From contig JAIBBS010000018.1 in NCBI GenBank assembly GCA_019694555.1, positions 1 through 64,000 of the forward strand: 64,000 bases of DNA. Reading direction: 5' to 3'. A program made the position numbers and the translations under genes. Every line of letters begins with the position of its first letter. Positions within the stretch are counted from its first letter, which is position 1. Below the pieces are notes generated by a model. The model was not told the DNA's origin and searched no databases. It saw nothing but the letters and a program-made list of their open reading frames with translations. Shown here piece by piece: positions 23,534 through 36,772 of the stretch. The DNA is from Nannocystaceae bacterium (GTDB lineage Bacteria; Myxococcota_A; Polyangia; Nannocystales; Nannocystaceae).

Positions 23534-24405
23534 GTGCCACCGGGGTACAGCGGCAGGATCTCGTGGCCGGGGCGCAGCGCGTGCACGTCGTCGTAGCGGC
23601 GGTCGAGCTCGAGCCGCAGGTAGGTCTTGTTCGGATCGTCGCAGCCGAACGAGGTCGAGACACAGATCTGGTGCGCGCCGGTGAAGTCGAACCCCTCGCG
23701 CACGATGTCGTGGCCATAGGCGACCACGCCGCGCGGCTCGCCGTGGCACGCCTGCAGCAGCGCGCGCGCGTGCTCGTCGGTGGCGCCGCGGGCCCACAAG
23801 AGCGCGCCCAGGGTGCCCGAGTCGATCATCTTCCACGGCGGTACCGCGCGGTAGCCGTCGTAGTCGAGGCGCTCGAACGCGTCGAGGTCGGGCTCGCTCG
23901 CCCGCGGTGCACCGTGGGTGCAGACCAGGCCGCAGCGCGCAACCGCCAGCAGCGGCAGCCCGGCGAAGAAGCGACGCACCCGCGGCACGTCGTCCTCGAG
24001 GTTGGCCTCGAGCACCGCGCCCTCGTCGGGGTGGAACTTGCTCACCACCGGGCCGCCGACGTGCGCGTGCTCGTGGTTGCCCAGCAGCAGCACCGTGTCG
24101 TGGTCGTGCACGTAGCCCATCAGCTGGCGCACGAGCTCGGCCGAGCGATCGACGTAGAAGCTTCCCAGGTGCTCGGGCCACAGCTCGCGCGTGAGCGCCG
24201 GCGGTGGCCCGTGGACCAGATCGCCGCACAGCACCAGCACGGCGTCGCGACCGGCCTCGCGCTCGCGACGGTGGATCCGCGCCAGCGCCAGGAAGTCCTC
24301 GAGGTTGCCCTGCAGGTCGGTCGCGACCAACGCGACGCCGCGATCGGGCAGGCGCGCGACCTTGCGCCCCCACCATGCCGGCCAGCGATCGAGCTGCTCG
24401 CTCAC
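23530..24405 (-). CDS. Calcineurin-like metallophosphoesterase
   Basis: The protein is 291 residues. The metal-binding motifs are all present in order: VATDLQGN (in place of the usual D.HGN), VLCGDLVHG, LLGNHEHAH, VCTHGAP and YGHDIV. The first motif has Gln where His is usual, which may alter the metal site. The fold matches PPP-type phosphatases or Ap4A hydrolase-like enzymes. It is coupled to the phosphopantetheinyl transferase (GTGA) and begins 7 bp after the sulfotransferase. One suggestive role is removing 3',5'-ADP left by the sulfotransferase and phosphopantetheine transfer; this is an inference from context only. Confidence 0.87.
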   Translation of the reverse strand: MSEQLDRWPAWWGRKVARLPDRGVALVATDLQGNLEDFLALARIHRREREAGRDAVLVLCGDLVHGPPPALTRELWPEHLGSFYVDRSAELVRQLMGYVHDHDTVLLLGNHEHAHVGGPVVSKFHPDEGAVLEANLEDDVPRVRRFFAGLPLLAVARCGLVCTHGAPRASEPDLDAFERLDYDGYRAVPPWKMIDSGTLGALLWARGATDEHARALLQACHGEPRGVVAYGHDIVREGFDFTGAHQICVSTSFGCDDPNKTYLRLELDRRYDDVHALRPGHEILPLYPGGT

Positions 24406-24412
24406 GACGGTG

Positions 24413-25264
24413 TCACCACGACGGCTGCGCTTCGACGTCTTCCTCGGGTTCGCCGCCGGGCCGGCCCTCGCGTCGGCGCCGACGGTTCTCGGCGGCGATC
24501 TCCTTCTGCGCCGCGGCCATGCGCGGCGCCAGCTCGACGTTGGTCGCGTTGAGCTTGGCGATGAACGCCGGTGTGATCGGCGTGCGCTCGTCGACGACCG
24601 CGTACAGCTCGTCGAACACCGCGGCGTACTGCGGCTCGATCGAGCTCGACTCGGGCTGCTTCTGCGTGCGGTTGCCGGGCTTGACCGCCTTGATCGCCGC
24701 GTCGGCGTCGCCGCGACCGAGCCACGCGATGGTCTCGTGGATGACCTTCTCCGGATCGCGCAGCAGGCCGTCGTAGGACTGCACGTGCACGCGGTGGCGC
24801 CGGGTCACGATGTCGCGCACGAGCGAGAAGTTCTCGTGCCACCACTCGAGCACCGCGGGCATCCGCGGCGGCGGCGTGCCGTGGCCGGCCTCGGCGCGCT
24901 TGCTGTCTTCCATGTCGTAGAGCCGCTTGAGCGAGGACTCGTACTCGCGCCACGGTCGCATGGTCGCGACCACGTGGCCGATGAACGCGCGGTCGGTCCG
25001 CACCAGCCCGGGGATGAAGACCTTGACGACGTGGTTCTCGACCTGCTCGGGGAAGAAGTAGTCACCGGTCCGCGGGTGCGGGTTGGTGGCCCAGTAGATG
25101 CCGCGGCGCAGGATCGACTCGTAGAAACCGTCGGGGTTGGCGTCCTTGATGGTGTTCTCCCACACCTTGGGGAACGCCTCGCCGAAGGGCTCGAACCCCG
25201 CCGCGATGAGGATCTGCATCCACATCGAGGTGCCCGAGCGCTTGGTGCCGGTGACGATGATCAT
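24413..25264 (-). CDS. PAPS-dependent sulfotransferase family protein
   Basis: The protein is 283 residues. The start MIIVTGTKRSGTSMW is the 5'-phosphosulfate-binding P-loop of sulfotransferases. Downstream, the region VVATMRPWREYESSLKR matches the 3'-phosphate-binding strand/helix (R.P......S). The C-terminus is highly charged (Arg/Glu) and Pro-rich. It is the first gene of the reverse arm, leading into the phosphatase, phosphopantetheinyl transferase and ligase, so sulfation of a polyene, headgroup or glycan is a reasonable hypothesis. P-loop kinases of similar layout are the main alternative. Confidence 0.8.
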   Translation of the reverse strand: MIIVTGTKRSGTSMWMQILIAAGFEPFGEAFPKVWENTIKDANPDGFYESILRRGIYWATNPHPRTGDYFFPEQVENHVVKVFIPGLVRTDRAFIGHVVATMRPWREYESSLKRLYDMEDSKRAEAGHGTPPPRMPAVLEWWHENFSLVRDIVTRRHRVHVQSYDGLLRDPEKVIHETIAWLGRGDADAAIKAVKPGNRTQKQPESSSIEPQYAAVFDELYAVVDERTPITPAFIAKLNATNVELAPRMAAAQKEIAAENRRRRREGRPGGEPEEDVEAQPSW

Positions 25265-25298
25265 GCGACCTCGACTCTACCAAAGCTGGTCACGTGCG

Positions 25299-26120
25299 TC
25301 AGAACGGGCACGGGATGGGCACGAACGGCGTCATGAACGGGAACGCGCCCTGCTGGTAGGAGTAGTACTGGTTGGTCAGCAAGACCCAGTGCTCGGCGAT
25401 CGCGTCGAGCGACTCACCGTCGGTGTCGACGATGCCCTGGCCGTTGTTCGAGTAGTGCAGGAAGATCGCGGCCACGTCCGCGCCGTTGTCGATGCGCTGC
25501 TGCAGCTGCTTGCACACGTTGGGCGTGATGGGCTGGCTGAGCGTGAGCAGCACGCGGTCGGCGTAGGTGCTGTTGGCCACCGCCACGACCTCGACGTTGG
25601 GTCCGGGCGGCGTGTAGCACCACTCGTAGCACTGGTCGCCGTAGCAGTACTCGTGGCAGACCTCGTCACCGTTCCAGCGCCCGAGATCCGAGTACCAGGT
25701 GCCGTACGCGTAGTAGGCGTTGTCGAACGCCGCCGACATGCGGAACTTCTTCGGATCGATCGCACCGATCGGCGCGATGGGCTCGCTGAAGAACAGCTCG
25801 ATCACGCTGACGTCGAGCACGCGCGCGTCGATGAGCTGCGGCGGGCCCGGCATCGGGAACGGACCGGTGGGGTCGGTCGGATCGGTCGGGCTCGTGGTGA
25901 TGGTCGTCGGATCGGTCGGGCTGGTCGGGTCCGTGACGGAGGTCGGCGAGCCGCTCGGGTCGCTTCCGCCCATGCTCGAGCTGCCGTCGGTGCCGTCGGT
26001 GTCCTCCTCGCCCAGCAGCGAACGACCGCAGCCGCTCATCGTGCCAGCGACGACCCCGCCCGCGATCAGTCCTGCTTCCAGCAGCCAGGGTACGTGGCGA
26101 TGCAAGGACAATCTAACCAT
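25299..26120 (-). CDS. Secreted lipoprotein with Ser/Thr/Pro/Asp linker
   Basis: The protein is 273 residues with an N-terminal signal segment ending in TMSGC, a plausible lipobox (Cys31). A linker follows that is rich in SPTDPT-like units (residues ~40-90). The folded part begins IDARVLDVSVIELFFSEPI, the usual entry strand of Ig-like SbsA-type domains, and contains a Cys cluster (VCHEYCYGDQCYEWCY) and many Tyr. The function is unknown. It lies 34 bp upstream of the sulfotransferase on the same strand, so read-through into the polyene operon is possible, though the cargo looks unrelated. Confidence 0.75.
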   Translation of the reverse strand: MVRLSLHRHVPWLLEAGLIAGGVVAGTMSGCGRSLLGEEDTDGTDGSSSMGGSDPSGSPTSVTDPTSPTDPTTITTSPTDPTDPTGPFPMPGPPQLIDARVLDVSVIELFFSEPIAPIGAIDPKKFRMSAAFDNAYYAYGTWYSDLGRWNGDEVCHEYCYGDQCYEWCYTPPGPNVEVVAVANSTYADRVLLTLSQPITPNVCKQLQQRIDNGADVAAIFLHYSNNGQGIVDTDGESLDAIAEHWVLLTNQYYSYQQGAFPFMTPFVPIPCPF

Positions 26121-26190
26121 TGGGATCGTAGCGTTTCAGATGCACCCATCGGGGTCAAGCATGTGAGCGCCGGCGCGTCTTCGACTGCAC

Positions 26191-26223
26191 GCGTCGTCGG
26201 GGCGCGTCGTCGGGGCGCGTCGG
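26191..26223. repeat. 13-bp direct tandem repeat in a divergent promoter region
   Basis: GCGTCGTCGGGGC occurs at 26191-26203 and again at 26204-26216, with a partial third copy. It lies between two divergent lipoprotein genes, so it may be part of the control region. No further support is visible. Confidence 0.6.
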
Positions 26224-26332
26224 CGTTGGGTGCGCCCGCCGTGAGTGGGTCGCGCGGGCGCAGACACCGGCACGTCCGGACGCTGTACGTGCTGAAGCCG
26301 CCACGTTCTCGCGACCGCGGTTTCGTGCCACT

Positions 26333-26349
26333 GTTGCCGCGGGGGCAAC
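26333..26349 (+). promoter_or_regulatory. Inverted repeat just before a lipoprotein start
   Basis: GTTGCC (26333-26338) and GGCAAC (26344-26349) enclose a GCGGG loop, followed by GGGAG and the ATG at 26363. It could be an operator or a 5'-leader hairpin next to the ribosome site. A similar repeat with the same loop lies at 42886-42904. Confidence 0.4.
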
Positions 26350-26362
26350 GGGAGAACACACG

Positions 26363-27862
26363 ATGAGGGTTCCAACCAGAACAGGGATGGCCCCGGCGGC
26401 CAGGTGGGCGCTGCGTGCGGCCGGGGCGCTGCTGCTCGCCTGCGGTGGCAGCGAGCCGGGCAACAACGGTGAGACCAACCCGGACACCGGCAGTGCATCG
26501 CAGGGCAGCACCGCCGGCACCGGCGAGAGCGCGACCGACGGTGAGACCAGTGCCACGACCTCGGCGGGACCCGGCGGCACGACGATGTCGATGACGACCG
26601 CGGTCGACTCGAGCTCGGGCGGCGACGGACCCAAGTTCGATCTCGGTGGTGCCGAGAGCGGCGACGCGCACGATGCTTCGATCCACGGCGTCGTCTACGG
26701 TCCCGACGGCGAGCTGCCGGTGAGCGGCGCGCTGGTCTACATCACCGACGTCGAGCCCGCCGGCATCCCGCAAGGGGTCTACTGCGCCGAGTGTGAGGAG
26801 CTCGCGCCCGGCATCGACTACACGCTCAGCCTCGCCGACGGTTCGTTCGACCTGCCGACCAACTCGGGCGACGGCAAGTTCCTGGTGGTGCAGAAGGGCC
26901 AGTTCATGCGGATCTCGCCCCTCATCGTGGGCCCGCAGGACGTCGAGCTGCAGCCGCTGCTCACGACGTTGCCGGATCACAACGATCCCGACAACGGCCT
27001 GTACATCCCGCTCATCGCGGTGGGCGACGCCAGCTACGACCGACTCGAGGATGCGCTGGGCAAGTTCGGCCTCGGCGACACCGCCATCGCGTCGTTCGAG
27101 GAGCGCTTGGTGCCCGACACCGAGCAGTTCGACCTGTGGGACAACGGTCGCGATCCCACGACCGAGGGCTTCCAGTCGCAGGGCACCTTCACGGAGCTGG
27201 TCTCCGATCCGGTGCGGCTGGCCGAGTACCACATCATCTTCATCCCCTGCAGCTACGACGACTACACCGACGCGCTCAGCGATCCGCAGGTGGTGCAGAA
27301 CATCCGCGACTGGGTCGCCGCCGGCGGACGCTGGTACGTCGCCGACTGGTCCAACGAGTGGCTGCAGATGGTGTTCCCCGAGTACCAGGACCTCAACAGC
27401 TGGAACGGCAGCGTCGGCAGTGCGGACAACGGCAGCTACGACTCGCTCGCGACCGTGCTCGACCAGGGCATGCTCGACTGGCTCGACGCGCTGCCCGACG
27501 CGTTCAAGGACATCAACCCGCTCAACGACGAGGTCCACCCCGCGGTCAACCAGCTGCCGATGCTGATGACCGAGGACAACTGGTCGGGCATCGATCAGGT
27601 GTTGCCGGTGATGGTCGACGACGGCATGGGCGGCCAGGTCGACGTCAGCCACAAGGTCTGGCTCGAGGGCCCCGGCGGCGCGCCGGCGGCGGTCCATCCG
27701 CTGACGGTCACCGGCCAGTTCGGCTGCGGCAAGATCCAGTTCACCAGCTACCACGCGGCCGAGTTCTACGACTACGTGGGGCTGTCGCCGCAGGAGCTCG
27801 TGCTCATCTACACCATCCTCGAGATCGGGTCGTGCCAGCAGGCCCTGCCGCCACCGGGTTGA
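26363..27862 (+). CDS. Large secreted lipoprotein with carboxypeptidase-regulatory-like domain
   Basis: The protein is 499 residues. The signal peptide ends in LLLACG (Cys29), followed by a Thr/Ser/Gly linker to ~residue 95. Residues ~105-200 look like a carboxypeptidase-regulatory (transthyretin-like) beta-sandwich: IHGVVYGPDGELPVSGALVYI, then SFDLPTNSGDGKFLVV. Residues ~280-495 (YHIIFIPCSYDDYTDAL, IRDWVAAGGRWYVADWSNEW, FTSYHAAEFYDYVG) resemble a flavodoxin-like ThuA/glutamine-amidotransferase-like fold. Cys pairs suggest an extracytoplasmic location. It is coupled to the redoxin-like gene by a TTGA overlap. Confidence 0.78.
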   Translation: MRVPTRTGMAPAARWALRAAGALLLACGGSEPGNNGETNPDTGSASQGSTAGTGESATDGETSATTSAGPGGTTMSMTTAVDSSSGGDGPKFDLGGAESGDAHDASIHGVVYGPDGELPVSGALVYITDVEPAGIPQGVYCAECEELAPGIDYTLSLADGSFDLPTNSGDGKFLVVQKGQFMRISPLIVGPQDVELQPLLTTLPDHNDPDNGLYIPLIAVGDASYDRLEDALGKFGLGDTAIASFEERLVPDTEQFDLWDNGRDPTTEGFQSQGTFTELVSDPVRLAEYHIIFIPCSYDDYTDALSDPQVVQNIRDWVAAGGRWYVADWSNEWLQMVFPEYQDLNSWNGSVGSADNGSYDSLATVLDQGMLDWLDALPDAFKDINPLNDEVHPAVNQLPMLMTEDNWSGIDQVLPVMVDDGMGGQVDVSHKVWLEGPGGAPAAVHPLTVTGQFGCGKIQFTSYHAAEFYDYVGLSPQELVLIYTILEIGSCQQALPPPG

Positions 27863-28443
27863 TCGCAGCGGCGCTGCTGTCGAGTGCGCTCGCGTGCACC
27901 GCCGAGACGGCGGCGGTGCCCGCGGCTGCACCGGTTGCGACCGCGTTCGATCTGCAGGGGCACGCCGCGTCGCCACTGGACGACACCGTCGAGCTGGTGC
28001 TGCTCGCGTTCGTGACGCCCGACTGCCCCATCTCCAACCGCTACGCGCCCGAGCTCGCGCGCATCGACGCGACGCTGCCGCACGAGCGCGTGCACGCGTT
28101 CGTGGTCTATCCCGATCCCGACGTCACCGTCGCTGCGATCGAGGCGCACCAGCGAGAGTTCGCGCTGCCGTGGCCGGCGCTGCGCGATCCCGATCACGTG
28201 CTGGTGCGCGCGGCCCAGGCCCTGGTCACGCCCGAGGTCGCGTTGTGGTCGCGCGATGCCGCGGGGCAGCGCGTGCTCGCGTATCACGGGCGCATCGACG
28301 ACAAATTCCCCGAGTTCGGCCGCGCGCGTCCGCAGCCGCGCGTGCGCGACCTCGACGACGCGCTCACGGCGGTGCTGGCCGGCAAGGCGCCGGCGTCGGC
28401 CACCGCGCCGGCGGTCGGCTGCCCCATCGGCGATCTGCGCTGA
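27859..28443 (+). CDS. Redoxin/AhpC-TSA-like secreted protein
   Basis: The protein is 194 residues from TTG 27859 (TTGA overlap with the preceding stop); the rare start is supported by an immediate signal-like segment IAAALLSSALAC, which also makes a lipobox. The fold follows the thioredoxin-like redoxin pattern: FDLQGHAASPL, then LLAFVTPDCPISNRYAPELARI with a single Cys in the CPIS motif, and WPALRDPDHVLVRAAQALVTPEVALW. A second thioredoxin Cys is absent. A late Cys occurs in VGCPIGDLR. It probably works as a periplasmic thiol-dependent protein or carrier associated with the lipoprotein upstream. Confidence 0.75.
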   Translation: MIAAALLSSALACTAETAAVPAAAPVATAFDLQGHAASPLDDTVELVLLAFVTPDCPISNRYAPELARIDATLPHERVHAFVVYPDPDVTVAAIEAHQREFALPWPALRDPDHVLVRAAQALVTPEVALWSRDAAGQRVLAYHGRIDDKFPEFGRARPQPRVRDLDDALTAVLAGKAPASATAPAVGCPIGDLR

Positions 28444-28528
28444 GCGACGACGACGGACCGAGCAACGGGGACTCGGAGACCGTCAGCGAATGCTGCCGGA
28501 CTCGCGTCGCGCTTCCGCTTCCATGGGC

Positions 28529-28921
28529 TCAGACCGGCTTGACCTCGCGGGTCGGACGACGGCTCGCGGGATCCGCCAGCCACGCCAACGCCTCGTGCTC
28601 GGCGAGAAAGGCCCGAATCGGGACACGCTTGGACACCGCGGTCATGTTCATGCGCACACGCGACAGCTCGCTGTCGACCAGCAGCGCCATCGCGTTCATG
28701 CCACAGCCGCTGGCCCACTCCCACATCGACGTGCGCACCGACTCGTCGTGGCCGACCACGCCGCGGTAGTCGAACAACACCGACGACACGTCGGCGGTCC
28801 CCGCAGTCGATGCGATCTGTTGCTGCAGGGCCTCGGCTTCGGCGACGTCCGCGATGCGTCGCAGCATCTTCACGCGCACGAAGCCCCGAGAGACCTCGAT
28901 GATTGCGACATCCTGCGCCAC
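28529..28921 (-). CDS. SpoIIAA/STAS-like domain protein
   Basis: The protein is 130 residues from GTG 28921; a longer open frame upstream has no better start. The pattern IEVSRGFVRVKML..IADVAEAEALQQQI, VSSVLFDYRGV and VSKRVPIRAFLAEHEALAWLADP is that of single-domain SpoIIAA-like/STAS proteins (beta-alpha repeats). Such proteins in myxobacteria often sit near kinases and may act as phosphorylatable switches. A second protein of the same kind is at 31611-32210. No partner kinase is adjacent here. Confidence 0.62.
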   Translation of the reverse strand: MAQDVAIIEVSRGFVRVKMLRRIADVAEAEALQQQIASTAGTADVSSVLFDYRGVVGHDESVRTSMWEWASGCGMNAMALLVDSELSRVRMNMTAVSKRVPIRAFLAEHEALAWLADPASRRPTREVKPV

Positions 28922-29127
28922 CGTCCCGCACAGTGTACCGCGAGGCGGCCGCGCCGCGGATCGATCGCGGTGCGGACGCTCGGTCCCGATTCGTCGGTCC
29001 ACGGCGCAAACGGCTTGGAGGCGGCGGACGGGCGCCTGCGGCGCAATTCGAACGGTGACCCCGCGCACCGAATCGGCCAATGTCGCATCCGGCCCGGTTC
29101 GTGACCCGGGCCGAACGGGCACGGGCC

Positions 29128-29448
29128 ATGACGGGACCAACGGGCGGGTGGAGCGTGATCATCGGGTTCGTCGCAGGGCTCGCGGCAGCGACCGGCGTCG
29201 CATGCACGCGAGAGTCGGGGCGCTCGATCTGCGTGAAGATCGAGCGCAGCTGCGAGCTCGGCGGCGACTCGGTCTGCGAGAGCGCAGACGAGTGCGTGCC
29301 GGCCGAGGCCTACGACGCGGACGCGTTCACCGACTGCGTCGATGGCCAGTGCGTGTGGGACTGCAGCGACGGCGAGCAGTGCCCGGGCGGCTGGCGCTGC
29401 ATGGTCGAGCGCGAGAGCCTCGACGAGCTGCTCGGCCTGGGCTGCTGA
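29128..29448 (+). CDS. Small Cys-rich lipoprotein
   Basis: The protein is 106 residues from ATG 29128, chosen because a lipoprotein signal (ATGVAC) follows directly; an upstream ATG at 29080 would add 16 residues. The mature part has about ten Cys in a close pattern (ICVKIERSC, VCESADEC, CVDGQC, DCSDGEQC, WRC, GC), which predicts a compact disulfide-rich fold like EGF or trypsin-inhibitor modules. The function is unknown. Confidence 0.68.
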   Translation: MTGPTGGWSVIIGFVAGLAAATGVACTRESGRSICVKIERSCELGGDSVCESADECVPAEAYDADAFTDCVDGQCVWDCSDGEQCPGGWRCMVERESLDELLGLGC

Positions 29449-29458
29449 AGCCCCGGCG

Positions 29459-31102
29459 TCAGTTGTCGGGCGCGCCGTCTTCGATCCACGCACGCACGAG
29501 CGCGACCAGCTCGTCGTCGAGCAGAAACGGCGCGTTGTACGGCATGTGCGACAGCGGATGGCCCGCATCGTCGACGGCCTCGCAGCGCGCGAGTCGCTGG
29601 TACAGGTGGCTGCCTTCGGGATCGCCGGGTTCGACCAGCGGCAGCGAGACATCGGCCACGACCTCGTGGTTCATGAGCTCGCCGTGCAGATCGGTCGCAG
29701 AGAGGTCGAGGTCGGCGGCGCCGGACACACCGTGGCACGACGAGTAGGTGCAGTACGGCACCAGCACGTTGTCGCGCACGCGCGAGAGCGTGGCCGCGCC
29801 CTGCGGTTGCACCGCGGGGTTGCTGTCCTGGCACGCCGGCACCGGCGGCACGCCCTGGTCATCGGGATCGACCGGCGGCAGGTACAGCGGCGCGAGCACC
29901 TCGGTCATGTCCGGCATGCTCTGGTCGGGGTTCTTGTCGAGCGCGATGCCGAGGCAGACGCCCTCGTACATCTGCACGCCGTCCTGCACGTCGACGAGGT
30001 GGTTGCCCAGATCCACGCTCGCGCCCATGGTCGCGTTCGAGTCGATCAGCGCCAGCATCACGCACATCTCGCCGCCGCCGTTGCCCCACTCGATGTCCTC
30101 GCTGCGCCAGTTGTCGTAGCCGCACGTCACCGACAGGCCGGTCGCACCCGGCAGGTCCAGCGGTGGATCGAACGTGAGCCCGTTGGCCGTGCCGTTGAAG
30201 CCGTCGAGCGAGTAGACCACCTCGCCGTCGCGCAGGCCGCCTTGGACCTTCACCTCGAAGTGGTTCCCGAGGTAGTGGTAGTGCGGCAGGATGTAGTGCA
30301 GCCGCATCGCCAGCGGTTCGCCCTGCGACAGCCAGTAGGGCGTGCCCAGATCGCAGTTCGCGGTGAAGCGGGCCTCGCTGAGCGCGGGGATGTGCAGATC
30401 CTTGTATTGGATCGACAGTGCGGTCACGACCGTGCTGACGTCCTTGGGATGGATCGGGTACAGCGTCAGCCACAGCGAGGTCTGCGACGGCTCGGGTGAG
30501 GCGTTGAGCGTGTGCAGCGTCGCGACGACCTTGTAGCGCTCGGGGATCTTCACCACCGAGCCGGCCGCGAGGCGCTGGTTCTCGGTGTAGCTCTGCGTCG
30601 ACTGGGCGAACAGCACCACCGCACCCTGGGCCGAGGCGTTGATCTCGTCGAAGCCACGATCGGCGCAGGGCCAGTAGCCATCGTCGCCTTCGAACTTGTC
30701 CTCCGGCACCACGAACCAGTTGCTGTGGTGGAACGAGCCGAGGTTCGCCATCTCGACCTCGTTGACGTAGACCGGCTTGGCGTTGTCGAGGGTCCACGAC
30801 GCGCACATCGAGACGTCGTCGGACATCGGCGGCAGATCGATGGGTCCGAACGCGTGCGTGATGTGGATGCGGTCGTCGCCGCCGTCGCCGTCGCCGGTGG
30901 TGCTGCCTTCGTCACCACCACCGCTGCTGCTGGCCCCGTCGGGGCCGCTGGTGCCGACGCCGTCGCCGGTGCTGGCCGCGGCGCCGCTGCTGCCGGCGGA
31001 GGTCGAGTCCGCGGCCGCGGGCGCGTCGGTGCGCGCGCAGGCGCAGAGCCCTGCGGTGGCGATCAGGGCGTGGCGAAGGCGGGCGCTGCGGGCGGTGGTC
31101 AT
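29459..31102 (-). CDS. Secreted lipoprotein with monooxygenase-like His motifs and a CX4CH site
   Basis: The protein is 547 residues with a signal segment ending GLCAC (lipobox) and a Ser/Gly/Asp linker to ~residue 80. The central 330 residues contain SFHHSNWFVV and MRLHYILPHYHYLGNHFEV. These His clusters recall the copper-binding domains of the PHM/DBM monooxygenase family. The last ~120 residues contain PYCTYSSCHGVSG, a CX4CH site of the sort seen in cytochrome-like tails of large myxobacterial lipoproteins, and end HPLSHMPYNAPFLLDDELVALVRAWIEDGA, typical of a cytochrome c C-terminal helix with a possible Met ligand. I infer an extracytoplasmic redox protein. Confidence 0.72.
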   Translation of the reverse strand: MTTARSARLRHALIATAGLCACARTDAPAAADSTSAGSSGAAASTGDGVGTSGPDGASSSGGGDEGSTTGDGDGGDDRIHITHAFGPIDLPPMSDDVSMCASWTLDNAKPVYVNEVEMANLGSFHHSNWFVVPEDKFEGDDGYWPCADRGFDEINASAQGAVVLFAQSTQSYTENQRLAAGSVVKIPERYKVVATLHTLNASPEPSQTSLWLTLYPIHPKDVSTVVTALSIQYKDLHIPALSEARFTANCDLGTPYWLSQGEPLAMRLHYILPHYHYLGNHFEVKVQGGLRDGEVVYSLDGFNGTANGLTFDPPLDLPGATGLSVTCGYDNWRSEDIEWGNGGGEMCVMLALIDSNATMGASVDLGNHLVDVQDGVQMYEGVCLGIALDKNPDQSMPDMTEVLAPLYLPPVDPDDQGVPPVPACQDSNPAVQPQGAATLSRVRDNVLVPYCTYSSCHGVSGAADLDLSATDLHGELMNHEVVADVSLPLVEPGDPEGSHLYQRLARCEAVDDAGHPLSHMPYNAPFLLDDELVALVRAWIEDGAPDN

Positions 31103-31610
31103 GGCGCGGGCTCCTCGGTCGCGAATGGGCGACCGGCACCGACCGCACCGCGGCCTGCCGCCTCACCCGGCCGGCACTATCGCACGCTCGCGCGCGATGC
31201 CCACCGACGGCCGCGGTGTGCGAACACATCGTGGGAACCAAGCGCCCGCTCGTGGCACGGTGCGGCGTCCGTCGCTGCGGTCAGGGTCGGACCCGCGTTG
31301 CAGGGGCGGTTTCGTCACCGGGGTGCACGGCTTGCGCTGCGACCCGCGCGGCTCAAGCCCTGGCGGTCTCGGGGCGATGCTCGGAGCATGCACGCGTGTC
31401 CCCGCTGTGGACGATCGCTCGTCGCACTCGCGCGATCGGGCCGGTCGACGTTGCGCAATGCCGCGACCCCGTGGGTCGCGATCCACCTCGGGGATACCCG
31501 CGCGGGATCGGACTGTCAGCTGCAGCACGACGAGGCCCTGGCGGTGGGCCGCGCCGCGCCGGCGAACGAGGCACCGGCGCGTCGCGCCGCATGAGGCCGC
31601 CGCGAGCGGC
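31103..31610. other. 508-bp region with no firm gene
   Basis: This stretch separates two reverse-strand genes. A forward frame at 31388-31594 (68 residues, beginning MHACPRCGRSLVALA) has one CPRC knuckle but no second Cys pair and no ribosome site that I can see, so I leave it uncalled. The ~100 bp next to 31102 should hold the promoter of the large lipoprotein gene. Nothing else is evident. Confidence 0.4.
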
Positions 31611-32210
31611 TCATGCCGCGGGTGAGCGGCCGCGCGAGCGCAGGTAGTCGTCGTAGCGCGCCTCGAGTCCCGCGAGCGCGGACAGGATCTCGTCGGCGGT
31701 GGGGCTGCCGTCGCCGTCGGAGAGCCGCGCCGCGGCCCACTGCGCCGCGGGCACGCGCGCGTCGAAGATCCGCAGCGGCGCGGGCTGTCGCGCCACCATC
31801 GCGATCGATGCCATCACGGTGCGCTTGGCCGCCGCGCCGAAGCCATCGCCGAGGATCGCCGATGCGACCCCGCGCAGGCCGCCGTTGTGGCCGCGCAGCA
31901 TCGCGGACAACTTCTCGCGCACCTCGGGTCGCGGCACCATCGCGACGCCAGGACGACTGACACCGAGGATCACGATGCCGTCGGGGTGCTGCTCGACCAG
32001 CGCCTTGAACGTCTGCGCGATGCCGTCGGCCGCGGACTCGGTGCAGTCGCCGTTCCACACGTTGAAGAAGACGCCGCGCCAACTCGCGGTGCAGTGCTCG
32101 AGGTCCATCGCGCGGACCGCCGGAGCCGAAGACGTCGCGCTGGCCGGGTTCGCTCGCGTGGGCAACGCGGGCTCGGTGGCTCTCCTGCGCTCGTTGGTGC
32201 CGTCCGCCAT
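31611..32210 (-). CDS. SpoIIAA/STAS-like regulatory protein
   Basis: The protein is 199 residues from ATG 32210, chosen because AAGAGG lies 9 bp upstream; ATG 32270 and ATG 32108 are alternatives. The core (residues ~35-165) alternates strands and helices: GVFFNVWNGDCTESAADGIAQ, DGIVILGVSRPGVA, LRGVASAILGDGFGAAAKRTVMASIAM, and LRIFDARVPAAQWAA. This matches single-domain SpoIIAA-like proteins. The C-terminal 40 residues (ADEILSALAGLEARY...) are a helical tail. It is divergent from the giant kinase at 32418, with a shared 207-bp region, so functional linkage to that kinase is plausible. Confidence 0.68.
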   Translation of the reverse strand: MADGTNERRRATEPALPTRANPASATSSAPAVRAMDLEHCTASWRGVFFNVWNGDCTESAADGIAQTFKALVEQHPDGIVILGVSRPGVAMVPRPEVREKLSAMLRGHNGGLRGVASAILGDGFGAAAKRTVMASIAMVARQPAPLRIFDARVPAAQWAAARLSDGDGSPTADEILSALAGLEARYDDYLRSRGRSPAA

Positions 32211-32417
32211 CCAGACCATCCTCTTGTCGCGGCCAACCGCGGCCGAGCGGGCCGCTCGCGACGTCACCATGGTAGCGGGGCTCGCTCGGCCCAGCCAAGG
32301 GTCTGGGACGGGGATCGAGCCGCGCGGGTGCCCGATTGCGGCGAGCGCCACGGGGCGGTGGGCCACGATTCGGGACGGCTGCGTGTGCTCGATGTACGAT
32401 GATGAAAGGGGACCCGC

Positions 32418-36569
<4,152 letters not shown>

Positions 36570-36772
36570 CCGGCTTGGCCGGTTGCTCGCCATGACCGAG
36601 TCGCGCAGCGACCGGATCGACGACGACCGCGAGCGTTCCCGCATCGAGCCCAGCCCGCGAAAAAAAACCGCGAGCGTCGATCCACAGGTCGGCCACCGTC
36701 GTACACGCCCTCGCGGACCGGCCGTGGCGTGGCCGCCAGGGCGCACCGCGGCATTCGAAAGAGGCAACGACC

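Noticed and set aside
31388-31594. Small CPRC-containing forward frame
   Set aside because: It has only one Cys pair and no visible ribosome site, so it is not called as a gene.
36659-36678. A-run with flanking CCGCGA as a terminator for the kinase gene
   Set aside because: No stable inverted repeat precedes a T-run on the forward strand.
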